Positions 41,801-44,257 of a DNA stretch of 64,000 nt are shown here, in pieces. Origin of the DNA: Limnoperna fortunei (lineage: Eukaryota > Mollusca > Bivalvia > Mytilida > Modiolidae); assembly GCA_944474755.1 (NCBI GenBank), contig OX104124.1, forward strand, positions 22,108,452 to 22,172,451. The letters are read 5' to 3'. Each line of letters starts with the position of its first letter. Positions within the stretch are counted from its first letter, which is position 1. The translations under genes and the position numbers were made by a program. Under the pieces are notes generated by a model. It saw only the letters and a list, made by a program, of their open reading frames with translations, was not told the DNA's origin and did not search any database.

Positions 41801-43234
41801 ATAATTTTTTTATGCCCCCACCAGGATAAGTTGGGGGCATATTAATTTACCCTTGTACCACCGGGGATCGGTCTGTCCATCCTGATTAGCTTGTCCGGCT
41901 AACTCCTCCTACAGTTTTAGGGCTACAACATTTATGTTTTGCAGAATGTTTGTATACATAATGAAGATATGCAGGACCAAGGATTTTAATTTTGAGTAAA
42001 TTTTCATCAAATTAAAGTTAGTTGGACTTTGTAGGTTGCAAGTTATATAGGGGAACATGTTTTGTCTGGCTATCTTCTCCTTCATCTTTAAAGCTACAAT
42101 GTTTATATTTGGTAGGATATTTGAACACATAATGGAGGTGTGCAGGCTCAAGGTTATTTTATTTTCATTAAATATTCTTAAAATTATACATAGTTGGACT
42201 TAGTTTTCAGACCAGATAGCTGTGATAAGGGTATATTTCTTGTCCGGCTATCTTTCCTTCATCTTTGAAGCTACAGTGTTTATATTTGGAAGGTTGTTTG
42301 ATAACATAATGGAGGTCTGCAAGGCCGAAGGATTGTCTATATTTATCTGTCAATTTCTGGATGGTTAGTGCGTAACTGACAGAGCTTCCAAGTGCATCCT
42401 CAGGTAGCGGATAGGAGAGGGCCTTTTGTTGGGTGGTTGTTATGTCTTAATATCAAATGCATAGCCAGAGACCATAGTGGGGCAGTGTTTGGATATTGCC
42501 ATGCTCCTTGCACAATAAAGACAACCTTTGCAGATGTCGAAAAATGTGAGGCTCATTGTAGTGGCATCAAGTCTGAATTCTTCATCTCCATACTTCTCCA
42601 GTGGCAGTCAAAATTGTGTTCCTGATGGTCCATTCCTATAGTTTTATATAATGCCTTGAATATAGCAGAAATATTGCTTGCTGGGTGTTAAACAACAACT
42701 CATTCAATCAATCAGTTACTGCTCTGTGTCACAAAGGAGAAGAAAAAACATTAGCAACAAATGTCTTGATGAAAATCTCAACTATAAGCTACCCCTGTCC
42801 TGTACATTGTACAAAAATTGTACTATTAATTATACCCCCACAAATTTGTTTGGGGGGGGGGAACTCCTCCTTAACCGCTTGATGAAATTTAATGAAACTT
42901 AGCATAAAGGAAGTACATTATATGTAGATGTGCATGAAGGATTTTTATTGACCTCGGATATCATTAAGGGGAGATAATTGGACTTGTAAGCGAAGTGGGG
43001 GGTATGACTTTGTGAGCGTGCTCACAGTCCACACTTGTTTTATATTGTTTTAATTTTCATACAAAGAAGTAAAATGGTAATGTGTAATGTTCAATTATCA
43101 AAAACTGTGCATTGGTGGTTTGGTATGCATTGACATGTAATTTATTGTTTATTACAGAGTCTCCAGTAGGATCCTCTAAACAAAGTCCCACGTCTGTAGA
43201 TGAGGAAAAGATTGTCAAGTCAAGAGTGAAGGAG
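5720..43234 (+). CDS. TDRD7: LOTUS-domain protein, TDRD7/TDRD5-like (nine exons, 3' part beyond window)
   Basis: Exons 5720-5816, 6518-6623, 8072-8177, 9201-9431, 13790-13880, 14619-14717, 15360-15515, 17003-17077 and 43158-43234 have GT/AG borders and join in phase to 1038 nt (346 codons) without a stop. Residues 1-105 form an extended LOTUS domain (VLMSSKEGVPAHVL, PFHKFGFRNLDDFILS, then a basic MVAKQRSTKKRK helix). A proline- and basic-rich linker follows, then a dsRBD-like stretch (about 245-320), then KSRVKE, which looks like the start of a second LOTUS domain. In the family, TDRD5, TDRD7 and Oskar use extended LOTUS domains to bind the helicase Vasa in germ granules, acting in piRNA and mRNA control; Tudor domains follow. 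None is seen here, so the 3' end must lie beyond 64000. Intron 8 is 26 kb and contains four TRIM-like genes. TDRD7 versus TDRD5 is not settled. Confidence 0.8.
6518..6623 (+). CDS. LOTUS gene exon 2: LOTUS core
   Basis: The acceptor is AATTTTCAG. The exon encodes DYREQTFEPLPFHKFGFRNL and then DDFILSMPDVVKIRQ, the most diagnostic part of the LOTUS fold (PF.K.GF..L..FL...P.VV). The donor is GTAAGA; two bases (CA) carry over. Confidence 0.9.
6624..8071. other. LOTUS gene intron 2
   Basis: 1.45 kb without a gene. The 3' end carries CTTATCGAGGTTTGACTGTA (8026-8045), a word like one end of a DNA transposon (CAGTCAAACCTCGATAAG reversed); a matching second end is not clear. CGACGATAAGTCAGC at about 7580 is a weak partner. 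Confidence 0.4.
8072..8177 (+). CDS. LOTUS gene exon 3: C-terminal extension of LOTUS
   Basis: The acceptor is GATTTTAG. The exon reads TPAGEIYHAVADESTAHISK followed by MVAKQRSTKKRKSLK. The alanine/helix-rich and then strongly basic segment matches the extra helix of extended LOTUS domains, which in Oskar, TDRD5 and TDRD7 is the part needed for Vasa binding (family knowledge). The donor is GTTTAAAG, weaker than the others, but phase 0 is kept. Confidence 0.8.
8207..8250 (+). mobile_element. SINE 3' tail fragment
   Basis: TGAAAGTGGCGTTAAAACAC followed by CATTCAAACAAACAAACAAA is the last 45 bp of the SINE. It lies 30 bp after the exon 3 donor. Confidence 0.8.
8458..9118. mobile_element. Non-autonomous DNA transposon (MITE), TIR ACTGTGTTAGC
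   Basis: The left end AACTGTGTTAGCGC (from 8461) is the inverted copy of the right end GTGCTAACACAGTT (to 9116). TTAA stands at both borders, though the overlap with the TIR makes the duplication uncertain. Subterminal palindromes TTCGCCACGTTGGCGAA (8540) and TTAGCCACATTGGCTAA (9070) lie inside each end. There is no transposase ORF. The element fills most of intron 3. Confidence 0.7.
9201..9431 (+). CDS. LOTUS gene exon 4: basic proline-rich linker
   Basis: This is a phase 0-0 exon of 77 codons. It encodes PARRRPAPRSAPFHSPWTAQ, then FLPPYKPWPGKRPPRSPQ, and ends KAMDAANQQ. It is rich in Arg, Pro and Ser and probably disordered. The acceptor is AATTTTAG and the donor GTTTAT. It sits between the LOTUS domain and the next folded part. 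Confidence 0.75.
9478..9727 (+). mobile_element. SINE, diverged full-length copy
   Basis: The copy starts GGGCCTTGGTGCTTGGTGG, keeps the GTCTGTCAGCATTCAGGTTG and TCTTAATTGACAAGG blocks, and ends with a degenerate AAAATTGCTGGAAGTTAAAC tail. The B-box is decayed. It begins 46 bp after the exon 4 donor. Confidence 0.75.
9735..9830. repeat. 30-bp minisatellite, left part
   Basis: Three to four copies of TTCATGGAACACACAAGGTG plus AACACACAT. The array is interrupted by a SINE and continues at 10092-10185. Confidence 0.85.
9831..10091 (+). mobile_element. Full-length young SINE inside a minisatellite
   Basis: A-box-like GAGTTGTTAAGGTAGTTCGT, B-box-like GCGGGTTCGAGTCTC, body and AACATCATTCAAACAAAC tail are all present. 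It is flanked by a 12-bp direct repeat ACATTTCATGGA (9819-9830 and 10092-10103), which is also part of the minisatellite unit it landed in. Confidence 0.85.
10092..10185. repeat. 30-bp minisatellite, right part
   Basis: Further copies of the TTCATGGAACACACAAG unit continue the array at 9735-9830 on the far side of the SINE. Confidence 0.85.
10621..10868. repeat. 41-bp tandem repeat, six copies
   Basis: Six nearly identical copies of a 41-bp unit that begins CATAAATGTGTGCTAGTGTA and ends CACATGTATCCT. The high identity points to recent amplification. It lies in intron 4. Confidence 0.95.
10869..11670. other. No gene seen (intron 4)
   Basis: AT-rich. It contains a palindrome GGGGCCGAATATTGGCCCC at 10997 and a chance open frame at 10910-11176 that shows no family pattern. 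Confidence 0.5.
11671..12867. mobile_element. 1.2-kb TIR element (Tc1/mariner-type MITE) with TA borders
   Basis: The left end CTGTGGTTTCGTTTATTTAT, followed by GGGTATCAATTTTCGTGG, is matched in inverse by CCACGAAAACGACGAAAATT, GGTACCCCACGAATAAAAAT and GAAACCACAG at the right. TA precedes (11669) and follows (12868), as a TA target duplication. There is no long ORF, so it is non-autonomous. It lies in intron 4. Confidence 0.75.
13067..13325 (+). mobile_element. Full-length SINE
   Basis: It starts GGGCCTCGGTGGCCGAGTGG with a tRNA-like A-box, has a B-box-like ACGGGTTTCAGTCCT, and ends ATAATTCAAACAAACAA. It is close to the family consensus. Confidence 0.9.
13383..13471 (+). mobile_element. SINE 3' tail fragment
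   Basis: TGGATGCCATTCTACAGCTG, GAAATTGGTGTTAAACCCC and a run of AAAC units mark the end of an older copy that lacks its head. Confidence 0.7.
13790..13880 (+). CDS. LOTUS gene exon 5
   Basis: The acceptor is CTTTTCCAG and the donor GTACTG. The exon encodes FHGDNLSRFEVPPRFRKRHE followed by GRSPSEPTKR, leaving one base (G) that makes GCA with exon 6. VPPRF-type motifs are common in the linker of LOTUS/Tudor proteins. The phase change fits both neighbours. Confidence 0.75.
13937..14185 (+). repeat. Tandem array of SINE tRNA-like heads joined to one SINE tail
   Basis: Four head segments (GGCCTCGGTGGCCAAGTGG, then TTAAGGTAATTC) follow one another at a spacing of about 53 bp. The last runs straight into the middle and tail (TACTCTGGCTTCC, AAAAGTCATGAAATA). 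The head B-box and the GACAAGG block are deleted. Confidence 0.8.
14619..14717 (+). CDS. LOTUS gene exon 6: Ser/Pro/Lys-rich linker
   Basis: Acceptor TCCTGTAG, donor GTAAGT. It encodes SPPRTMSSPAVSKMKPKKTS and then PKTQLQPIDPDI. The exon is 99 nt, so it can be skipped without a frame change. Confidence 0.7.
14935..15030 (+). mobile_element. Degenerate SINE tail
   Basis: A decayed copy of the 3' region: AATAACTGGAAGCCAAAATA, TTGCTGAAAATTAC and a final AATTCAAACAATAAACAAAC. Confidence 0.6.
15360..15515 (+). CDS. LOTUS gene exon 7: start of a dsRBD-like region
   Basis: Acceptor TTATCCAG, donor GTAAGT. It encodes RDGKRYYDLLTKFCKTHHIS and then LKFETMPTRLDRMYCYTSTT. A helix followed by two strands and the helix of exon 8 gives the order of a double-stranded-RNA-binding-like fold. 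This is inferred from pattern, not from a search. The exon is 156 nt, a multiple of three. Confidence 0.75.
15516..17002. other. LOTUS gene intron 7
   Basis: The donor context GGAGGTAAGTCAT is echoed 55 bp later by AGAGGTAAGTCAT (15570). A 23-bp array lies at 16317-16500. The open frames on the minus strand at 15593-15996 show no family features. Confidence 0.6.
16317..16500. repeat. 23-bp tandem repeat, eight copies
   Basis: The unit TTTATGAGTTGTAGTTTTCA plus ATC is repeated eight times over 184 bp. One copy has lost three bases and one has TTGATGAG. Confidence 0.95.
17003..17077 (+). CDS. LOTUS gene exon 8: last helix of the dsRBD-like region
   Basis: Acceptor GTTTTCAG, donor GTAAGA. It encodes LFGSSVEAEFAACRTACVAL followed by GLLN. 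The A-rich amphipathic helix (EAEFAACRTACVALGLL) is typical of the second helix of dsRBDs, where AAC/AA-ALG patterns recur. The exon is 75 nt, so it too is frame-neutral. Confidence 0.75.
17197..17864. repeat. 83-bp tandem repeat, eight copies
   Basis: Eight head-to-tail units beginning TTACTTTGTTATCTTGTATT. They differ at only a few sites (CAATTG versus CAAATTG, AACACC versus AGCACC). Each carries CACTTTCAGGTAGC, which looks at once like a splice acceptor (TTTCAG) and donor (GTAG). The array starts 120 bp into the 26-kb intron 8. Confidence 0.95.
17865..18954. other. No gene seen (intron 8)
   Basis: AT-rich unique-looking sequence. I find no ORF with family features, no RNA gene and no repeat of a family identified here. 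Confidence 0.5.
18955..19120 (+). mobile_element. Fragment of a CCCCG-hairpin element
   Basis: It starts TATCCCCGCTTCGG and carries the GTCCGTCCGTCCG microsatellite usual near the 5' end of these elements, then a body fragment. The end is not recognisable. Confidence 0.45.
19313..19385 (+). mobile_element. SINE 3' tail
   Basis: TAGATGCCATGATATAACTG followed by AAAAATTGCTGAAAGTGGC is the SINE end; head and AAAC tail are missing. Confidence 0.75.
19461..19712 (+). mobile_element. Helitron-like element, TATACCCCC family
   Basis: It begins TATACCCCCGC and ends with hairpin GTGAGCGTGCTCAC plus AGTTCCCACTTG before a T, as in the copies at 2038, 42831 and 45177. The block AAGGGAGATAATTGGACTT type (GGGGAGATAATTGGACTT) occurs twice, at about 19480 and 19643, so the copy carries an internal duplication. 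Confidence 0.55.
19713..21059. other. No gene seen (intron 8)
   Basis: AT-rich. There is no ORF of note. A short GC-richer segment (20560-20700) shows no family motif that I recognise. Confidence 0.45.
21060..21368 (+). repeat. 5' flank of copy A, shared with copy B
   Basis: The words TTGAACCAGTGTAAACTGCA, ATTTCTCTGTGCAACCTT and CTGTAATACATAGATAA recur in order upstream of copy B (about 25525-25705 and 27050-27130). This shows that the duplicated segment included more than 500 bp of upstream DNA. In B it is split by a Helitron-like element. Confidence 0.65.
21502..21539 (+). promoter_or_regulatory. Putative core promoter of copy A
   Basis: TTAAACATTTTAAACAAATA is followed by the TATA-like TATTTAAG at 21532, about 70 bp before the ATG. 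The upstream block is shared with copies B (27217-27237) and D (35357-35378). Inference from conservation among copies. Confidence 0.45.
21603..23271 (+). pseudogene. TRIM-like copy A, broken (B-box/coiled coil/propeller)
   Basis: Aligned by eye to copy B, this copy keeps B-box 1 (CPFCNSSRLVNWFCNNCDDF), B-box 2 (CVKCHKLVCPECLVNKHKKH), the coiled coil and most of the propeller-like part. It has an in-frame TGA at 21762-21764, an in-frame TAG at 22281-22283 and a 5-bp deletion at about 22567 (ATTTGGAACAAAAAATGG against the longer B sequence) that shifts the frame. Its end lacks the last 15 or so residues found in B. The splice-like CAG before the ATG of B, C and D is CTG here. A conserved 3' flank and AATAAA remain. 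It is clearly a member of the array and clearly non-functional as a full-length protein; a transcript is still possible. Confidence 0.85.
23323..23328 (+). terminator. Polyadenylation signal after copy A
   Basis: AATAAA 52 bp after the last stop of copy A. Confidence 0.4.
23355..23658. mobile_element. MITE with CAG(T/G)GGCGGAT termini
   Basis: The left end CAGTGGCGGATCCAGGGGG and the right end CGTATCCGCCCCTG-like sequence (ATCCTGTATCCGCCCCTG) are inverted, each leading into a G- or C-run and CGCCCCC. AACAT stands on both sides (23350-23354 and 23659-23663). It is 304 bp long with no ORF. It inserted just downstream of copy A, between two candidate poly(A) signals. Confidence 0.75.
23724..23729 (+). 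terminator. Polyadenylation signal shared with copy B
   Basis: TTTGAAATAAAAACATTTGA matches TTTGAAAATAAAAACATTTT after copy B (29301-29320). The conserved position suggests that this was the ancestral signal of A and that the MITE at 23355 lengthened the distance. Confidence 0.45.
23730..25524. other. No gene seen (intron 8)
   Basis: AT-rich spacer between copies A and B. I see no ORF with family features. The end of this stretch begins the duplicated 5' flank of copy B. Confidence 0.45.
25991..26990 (+). mobile_element. Helitron-like non-autonomous element, 1.0 kb
   Basis: It starts with a hairpin TAGCTCACCTGACCC-GAA-GGGTCATGTGAGCTA, then a GTCCGTCGTC microsatellite. It ends with the hairpin GGCTCCTGGGAGCC followed by TCTAG and then T. 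Hairpin plus CTAG before T is the standard Helitron 3' end. A body segment of about 490 bp is present twice (from about 26090 and 26575). A second copy lies at 51268-53625. There is no ORF. It interrupts the 5' flank of copy B. Confidence 0.65.
27226..27248 (+). promoter_or_regulatory. Putative core promoter block of copy B
   Basis: TTGAACATGTTAAGCAAATATTA matches the blocks before A and D. The TATA-like word is weak (TTTGTAAAAC at 27238). It lies 86 bp before the ATG. Confidence 0.4.
27312..28967 (+). CDS. TRIM-like protein copy B: two B-boxes, coiled coil, propeller-like C-terminus, no RING
   Basis: This is an intact single-exon gene of 551 aa. B-box 1 uses C19, C22, C33, C36, C41, C44, H48 and H57; B-box 2 uses C72, H75, C83, C86, C91, C94, H99 and H102. 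A charged coiled coil spans about 105-240. The C-terminal 250 residues contain short blade-like repeats (SSLAVEENGTIWIGTDNGLI, then VNGHFCMI and TNFGNVIVS, ending GKLACLCKDGTMHIWEIK), like an NHL/WD-type propeller. I start at the ATG of MASTPSD because homology among copies begins there; an upstream in-frame ATG at 27252 gives a hydrophobic leader not shared by the copies. TTCACAGTA just before the ATG could be a splice acceptor. Without a RING it is unlikely to be a ubiquitin ligase alone. Such proteins are greatly expanded in bivalves; an immune or signalling role is inference. Confidence 0.85.
   Translation: MASTPSDLGSAQCPPKRTCPFCNSSRLVHNWICNDCDETLCDDCMKDHLKVKTSGDHKIQERHRPRQKPAPCEDHMKDYCNYCVQCSKLVCPECLVTRHNKHDLEVIDKVYEDKIKELEQIEITIEEDLIPAISRNIEYLESANKWYDQKLEIERNKIYEQDKFFKQKITDFTYKLLDELMEDFKRKSFFVSREKERLENKLMVLKEKLFCFKKLKNDDSFALLCKYPKNMNNCVKECNTSIKSIELVTEFHSGQVFEKGISEMFGSLQTAKLKPKINLELAESLSLGTNFEEGSSLAVEENGTIWIGTDNGLIKKESNKEMEKINGAVGGIVDIVCTKSGEMLFAYRNELMQVLENVNTVQTVCTFPEQCIATYLSLISIQVGQDGRIFLLYRRSFGALEIVKVVLTSNIHRYSLQVISPRGKLIKTISFPPVGTLMNNVRIDENVNGHFCMINPGNTYVIDIDSNGNIMWKHNTLGRPNDVVTTNFGNVIVSFNNSNYLQILSSEGEFLCDVTIELIKSPITCLYFRKDGKLACLCKDGTMHIWEIKLT
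29307..29312 (+). terminator. Polyadenylation signal of copy B
   Basis: AATAAA 340 bp after the stop, in the same context (TTTGAAA.TAAAAACATTT) as after copy A. Confidence 0.45.
29335..29600 (+). mobile_element. Hairpin-headed element, TATACCCCCCG type
   Basis: A perfect terminal hairpin TATACCCCC-CGCTTCGAAGAAGA-GGGGGTATA opens the copy. The phrase TTCTTCCGTCCATCCGTAAC follows. The 3' end is not recognised, so the end coordinate is a guess. Confidence 0.45.
29601..30400. other. No gene seen (intron 8)
   Basis: AT-rich. Short open frames on the minus strand near 30157-30354 have no family features. Confidence 0.45.
30408..30524. repeat. Foldback element, about 50-bp arms
   Basis: CAATCTAATTAAAATTATAT to CCCCCTTTTTGCTATTGT is followed by a loop of about ten bases and the inverse, ACAATAGCAAAAAGGGGGG to ATATAATTTTAATTAGATTG. 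Only a few bases differ, so the strand can form a long hairpin. No ORF. Confidence 0.9.
31016..31082 (+). repeat. 67-bp direct repeat, left copy
   Basis: AATGTGTTAAATAGAATTGT to CATGTATATGATAATT. The partner is at 31375-31441 with about seven differences. A SINE sits between them. Confidence 0.85.
31101..31365 (+). mobile_element. Full-length SINE with 13-bp target duplication
   Basis: GGGGCCTCGGTGGCAGAGTG starts the tRNA-like head; TTGCGGGTTCAATTCTC is the B-box; the tail is ACACCATAAAACAAACAAA. TTGAATTGAAATG flanks it (31088-31100 and 31366-31378). Intact termini show a recent insertion. Confidence 0.95.
31375..31441 (+). repeat. 67-bp direct repeat, right copy
   Basis: AATGTGTTTAATACAATTGT to CATGTATATGATAATT. 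It was adjacent to the left copy before the SINE entered. Confidence 0.85.
31726..32430 (+). mobile_element. Element with ATGCCCCCGC termini and internal 180-bp repeats
   Basis: It starts ATGCCCCCGC with a GTCGGGGGGCAT hairpin partner and has a GTCCGTCCGTCCG microsatellite. The body holds four units of about 170-180 bp (word TTTCCGTCAAGCTTTTCTCA at 31806, 31929, 32095 and 32266). It ends GCGGGGGCAT and then the hairpin GTGTCCCATGGACAC. Probably Helitron-like, but the CTRR end is not clear. Confidence 0.6.
32431..32905. other. Spacer before copy C
   Basis: AT-rich. AAAGGGTGAGAGGGTGATTT occurs twice (about 32457 and 32521). No gene is visible; the open frame 32763-32954 is not supported by the paralogues. 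Confidence 0.45.
33015..33038 (+). promoter_or_regulatory. Putative TATA promoter of copy C
   Basis: TATCTACTTGGACTTGTAT leads into TATAAAAG at 33031, a textbook TATA box 63 bp before the ATG. The same 19-bp word stands at 32910, and a close form (TTATCTACGTGGACTT) at 35337 before copy D. Inference from sequence and conservation. Confidence 0.55.
33094..34779 (+). CDS. TRIM-like protein copy C: two B-boxes, coiled coil, propeller-like C-terminus, no RING
   Basis: This is an intact single-exon gene of 561 aa. B-box 1: C15, C18, C28, C31, C36, C39, H43, H52. B-box 2: C75, H78, C86, C89, C94, C97, H102, H105. The spacer between the boxes is a few residues longer than in copy B. The coiled coil (about 108-245) has the array hallmark ELTIEEELIPAISRNIEYLK. 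The propeller-like part includes SSLAVEENGTVWIGTENGLM and ends DGSVHILCIKYD. The start follows the MASHSS homology; an upstream ATG at 33046 lies downstream of the TATA box, so the longer form cannot be excluded. The sequence is closer to D than to B (LKFANECC in both C and D). Confidence 0.85.
   Translation: MASHSSAQCPMTAHCPFCNALKSTNWFCCDCDKLLCDDCMIVHIKNKTSVNHKIVNVKDASYSKKESVILKPVRCQDHRKDCSNYCMKCSKLVCPECLVSSHKKHELSVISKIYKDKIKELEQFELTIEEELIPAISRNIEYLKFANECCAKKLEKERENIFEQDTIFKQKISDFTKELLAQLSMDFDKKTSDISSEKEKLEKTLLELKEKLSLLKYLKTEDNMQGLLGKYPDYLNKYVKQCNTSIKCTQEVKEFHSGKLIEKRIKDMFGSLKTSKLEPKMNFELAESISLGTNFKEGSSLAVEENGTVWIGTENGLMKKESNKEMEKVQDVEGGIVDIAFSESGELLFAKKDENSLMKIFDNFKNVESVYTIPENNTSSFILSVDIGHAGRIFLLYMHEGLPSLLKEVSRFFIGEYTKTCNLQVLSPSGKSIKTISNVPVSINNVNNIFHIAENINGHFCISDFESSTVTDIDSDGKYMWIYETEDRPYDVITTTFGNVIVVNRSLSFNVLNSNGQILQTVNTKDFGVTSPITNLCCKKNHSFASLCLDGSVHILCIKYD
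34780..35336. other. Spacer between copies C and D
   Basis: AT-rich. A TATACCCCAGC fragment of a hairpin element with a G-run starts at 34981. No poly(A) signal as clear as after A and B is seen. Confidence 0.45.
35367..35400 (+). promoter_or_regulatory. Putative TATA promoter of copy D
   Basis: AAACAAATATTA, shared with A and B, is followed by TATATATAG at 35392, 64 bp before the ATG. The TATA-to-ATG distance is within a base of that in copy C. Confidence 0.5.
35456..37193 (+). pseudogene. TRIM-like copy D, split by a stop and a frameshift
   Basis: The first frame (35456-36016) encodes both B-boxes (CQFCKGARLTNWFCFDCDEH; CVKCSKLVCPLCLVTSHNQH) and the start of the coiled coil, then meets a TAA at 36014. 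Copy C reads ACAAAAGAATTATTAGCT where D reads ACAAATATTTAAAAATTAGC. About 30 bp later a run of nine A (36047-36055) shifts the frame by one. The second frame then stays open to 37193 with the rest of the coiled coil and the propeller-like part, ending DGTVHILQIKYS. The intact second half and promoter suggest a recent break. Two shorter proteins or an assembly error in the A run are possible, but the TAA argues for a real lesion. Confidence 0.75.
37194..37421. other. 3' flank of copy D
   Basis: AT-rich; no strong AATAAA near the stop. Confidence 0.4.
37422..37574. repeat. Foldback element, 75-bp arms, TTC loop
   Basis: GGATTAAACACTGTGTTTTA to AAAGTCC is mirrored by GGACTTT to TTAGGAAATTATC-type sequence ending CCCAGTGTTTAATCC. 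Arms of about 75 bp with few mismatches are separated by three bases. No ORF. Confidence 0.9.
37575..37950. other. No gene seen (intron 8)
   Basis: Short AT-rich spacer. No ORF, RNA gene or repeat family that I can identify. Confidence 0.4.
37952..38105 (+). mobile_element. Degenerate SINE, headless
   Basis: AACTCCAATCTATTATACAT, GGATTGCCTATTTTCCAACT and the TGCGACAATATACTGTAACT variant of the tail block are recognisable. Confidence 0.65.
38106..39235. other. Intron sequence with an old interspersed repeat
   Basis: The part 38850-39060 has TGTCACCTGACCTTGACCTC AATTTTGTGGTCC-type sequence, which recurs at about 61285-61330, so it is a dispersed repeat. The rest is AT-rich without genes. Confidence 0.45.
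39238..39312 (+). mobile_element. Degenerate SINE tail
   Basis: AAAAACTGGTCACAACGATA followed by TAGCTGAAAG. Confidence 0.5.
39424..39669 (+). mobile_element. Full-length SINE with 11-bp target duplication
   Basis: TCTTGGTGGCCGAGTGGTTA and GGGGGTTCGATTCTCAGTGC form A- and B-box regions; the tail is AATATTCAAACCAACTAAAA. AATGTATCGTA flanks the copy at 39413 and 39670. The TCCGGCTTCC block is deleted. Confidence 0.95.
39700..40985. other. No gene seen (intron 8)
   Basis: AT-rich. TCTTTCACCTGAAT is duplicated at about 40295. No ORF or repeat family that I recognise. Confidence 0.45.
40990..41264 (+). mobile_element. Old diverged SINE, nearly full length
   Basis: Head remnants (GGTTAAGATAGTTATAG), GTCTGTCAACAATGAGATTG and TAGCTGAAATTTGCTGAAAA are in the right order, with many substitutions. 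Confidence 0.65.
41585..41768 (+). mobile_element. 5'-truncated SINE with 14-bp target duplication
   Basis: The copy starts in the B-box region (TCACTGCGGGCAGGGTGTAC) and runs to the tail. TCACATTCAGTTGA stands at 41571-41584 and 41769-41782. Truncation with an intact duplication shows incomplete reverse transcription. Confidence 0.95.
41812..42340 (+). mobile_element. ATGCCCCCA hairpin element with repeat units
   Basis: The hairpin ATGCCCCCACC to GGGGGCAT (41812-41842) opens the copy. GTCCGGCTA with CTCCT/CTTCATCTTT and GCTACAA recurs three times at about 178-bp spacing. The 3' end is not clear. Confidence 0.5.
42360..42720 (+). mobile_element. Second SINE-like repeat, tail GTTAAACAACAA(TCAA)n
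   Basis: The end GAATATAGCAGAAATATTGC and TTGCTGGGTGTTAAACAACA recurs at 43540-43655 and 60886-60938 and differs from the main SINE tail. The body before it holds no reliable gene; the open frame 42392-42625 is part of it. Confidence 0.55.
42831..43037 (+). mobile_element. Helitron-like element, TATACCCCC family
   Basis: It begins TATACCCCCACAAATTTG and ends with GTGAGCGTGCTCAC and AGTCCACACTTG before T. It ends 120 bp before exon 9 of the LOTUS gene. Confidence 0.55.
43158..43234 (+). CDS. LOTUS gene exon 9
   Basis: Acceptor ATTACAG, donor GTTTGT. The base left by exon 8 plus AG makes GAG; the exon then encodes SPVGSSKQSPTSVDEEKIVK and SRVKE in phase 0. A Ser-rich linker leading to a charged KSRVKE start is what precedes a second LOTUS domain in this family. 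It lies 26 kb after exon 8; no other in-phase candidate was seen between them. Confidence 0.6.
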
Positions 43235-43539
43235 GTTTGTGAAAAACACATTTAATAGCACAATACCTGCACATTATTTCATTGAAGTATTTCTCAGTTG
43301 TTTGGTTGAGCTGTACCAATGATCCCCATTTCAGATATATTTTTATCTTCCTGCAAACATGACCAAATTCTGAGGTATTAATATTTGATTGACTATAATG
43401 AAATATGCACCATGCAACAGGAAAAAATGTTGTTTGTCCATGGTAATTGATCATCGACATTAAAATCATCCTGGTTGGCGGCAAAGTAGTGTATCACAGA
43501 CTATATATGTTTGGAAAGTGCCACAATCATTTCAGAATA

Positions 43540-43655
43540 AAGACAATTTGTAGATTTAGAAAAAAAGTAGGCTCAGTGTAGCCACTACCAGAGGCTGGGT
43601 TATCCTTTCCTACAAAACATTGCTCACTGGGTGTTACACAAGCATGCATTCAATC
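43540..43655 (+). mobile_element. Second-family SINE-like fragment
   Basis: AGGCTCAGTGTAGCCACTAC and CATTGCTCACTGGGTGTTAC with an AATCAATGA end match the family at 42360-42720. Confidence 0.5.
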
Positions 43656-43837
43656 AATGAAATGCATACAGAAATAAGATAAAGTCTAATTTTGTATGTT
43701 TTGTCATTTATGACATTAGTCAGTTAAGTTTTATATTATTTATTTTTAACATTAACTTTTTGTGATAATAAATATGTTTACATGGTCAACATTCTATTGC
43801 AAATACAGAACAGCTCATGAATTTTGCCTTTCCAACT

Positions 43838-44022
43838 GTACACAGTGAGCAGCCCATCAATGTCCACTGTACACAGTGAGCAGCCCATCAATGTCCACTG
43901 TACACAGTGAGCAGCCCATCAATGTCCACTGTACACAGTGAGCAGCCCATCAATGTCCACTGTACACAGTGAGCAGCCCATCAATGTCCACTGTACACAG
44001 TGAGCAGCCCATCAATGTCCAC
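43838..44022. repeat. 31-bp tandem repeat, six copies
   Basis: GTACACAGTGAGCAGCCCAT plus CAATGTCCACT is repeated six times almost without change. It lies 240 bp past the 3' end of the BTB gene. Confidence 0.95.
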
Positions 44023-44257
44023 ACTACTTTCACCACTAATTTTGTTAAAACAGTGAGCATAATAATCAGTAGGTCTTTGAAGAGCAAAAAAAACAACAAC
44101 AAATAAATAAATAGCATGTCCACACCAGAGTGTGGACAGGTAATGGTAGACAAAGTAAAAGTTTGATGACCCTGTGCCCACTTCAACTGTGGACGCAGGA
44201 GGAAAAACAAAATTTAACTGAGCTTTAGTTTATATTAAAAAAAAAACATTATAACAG

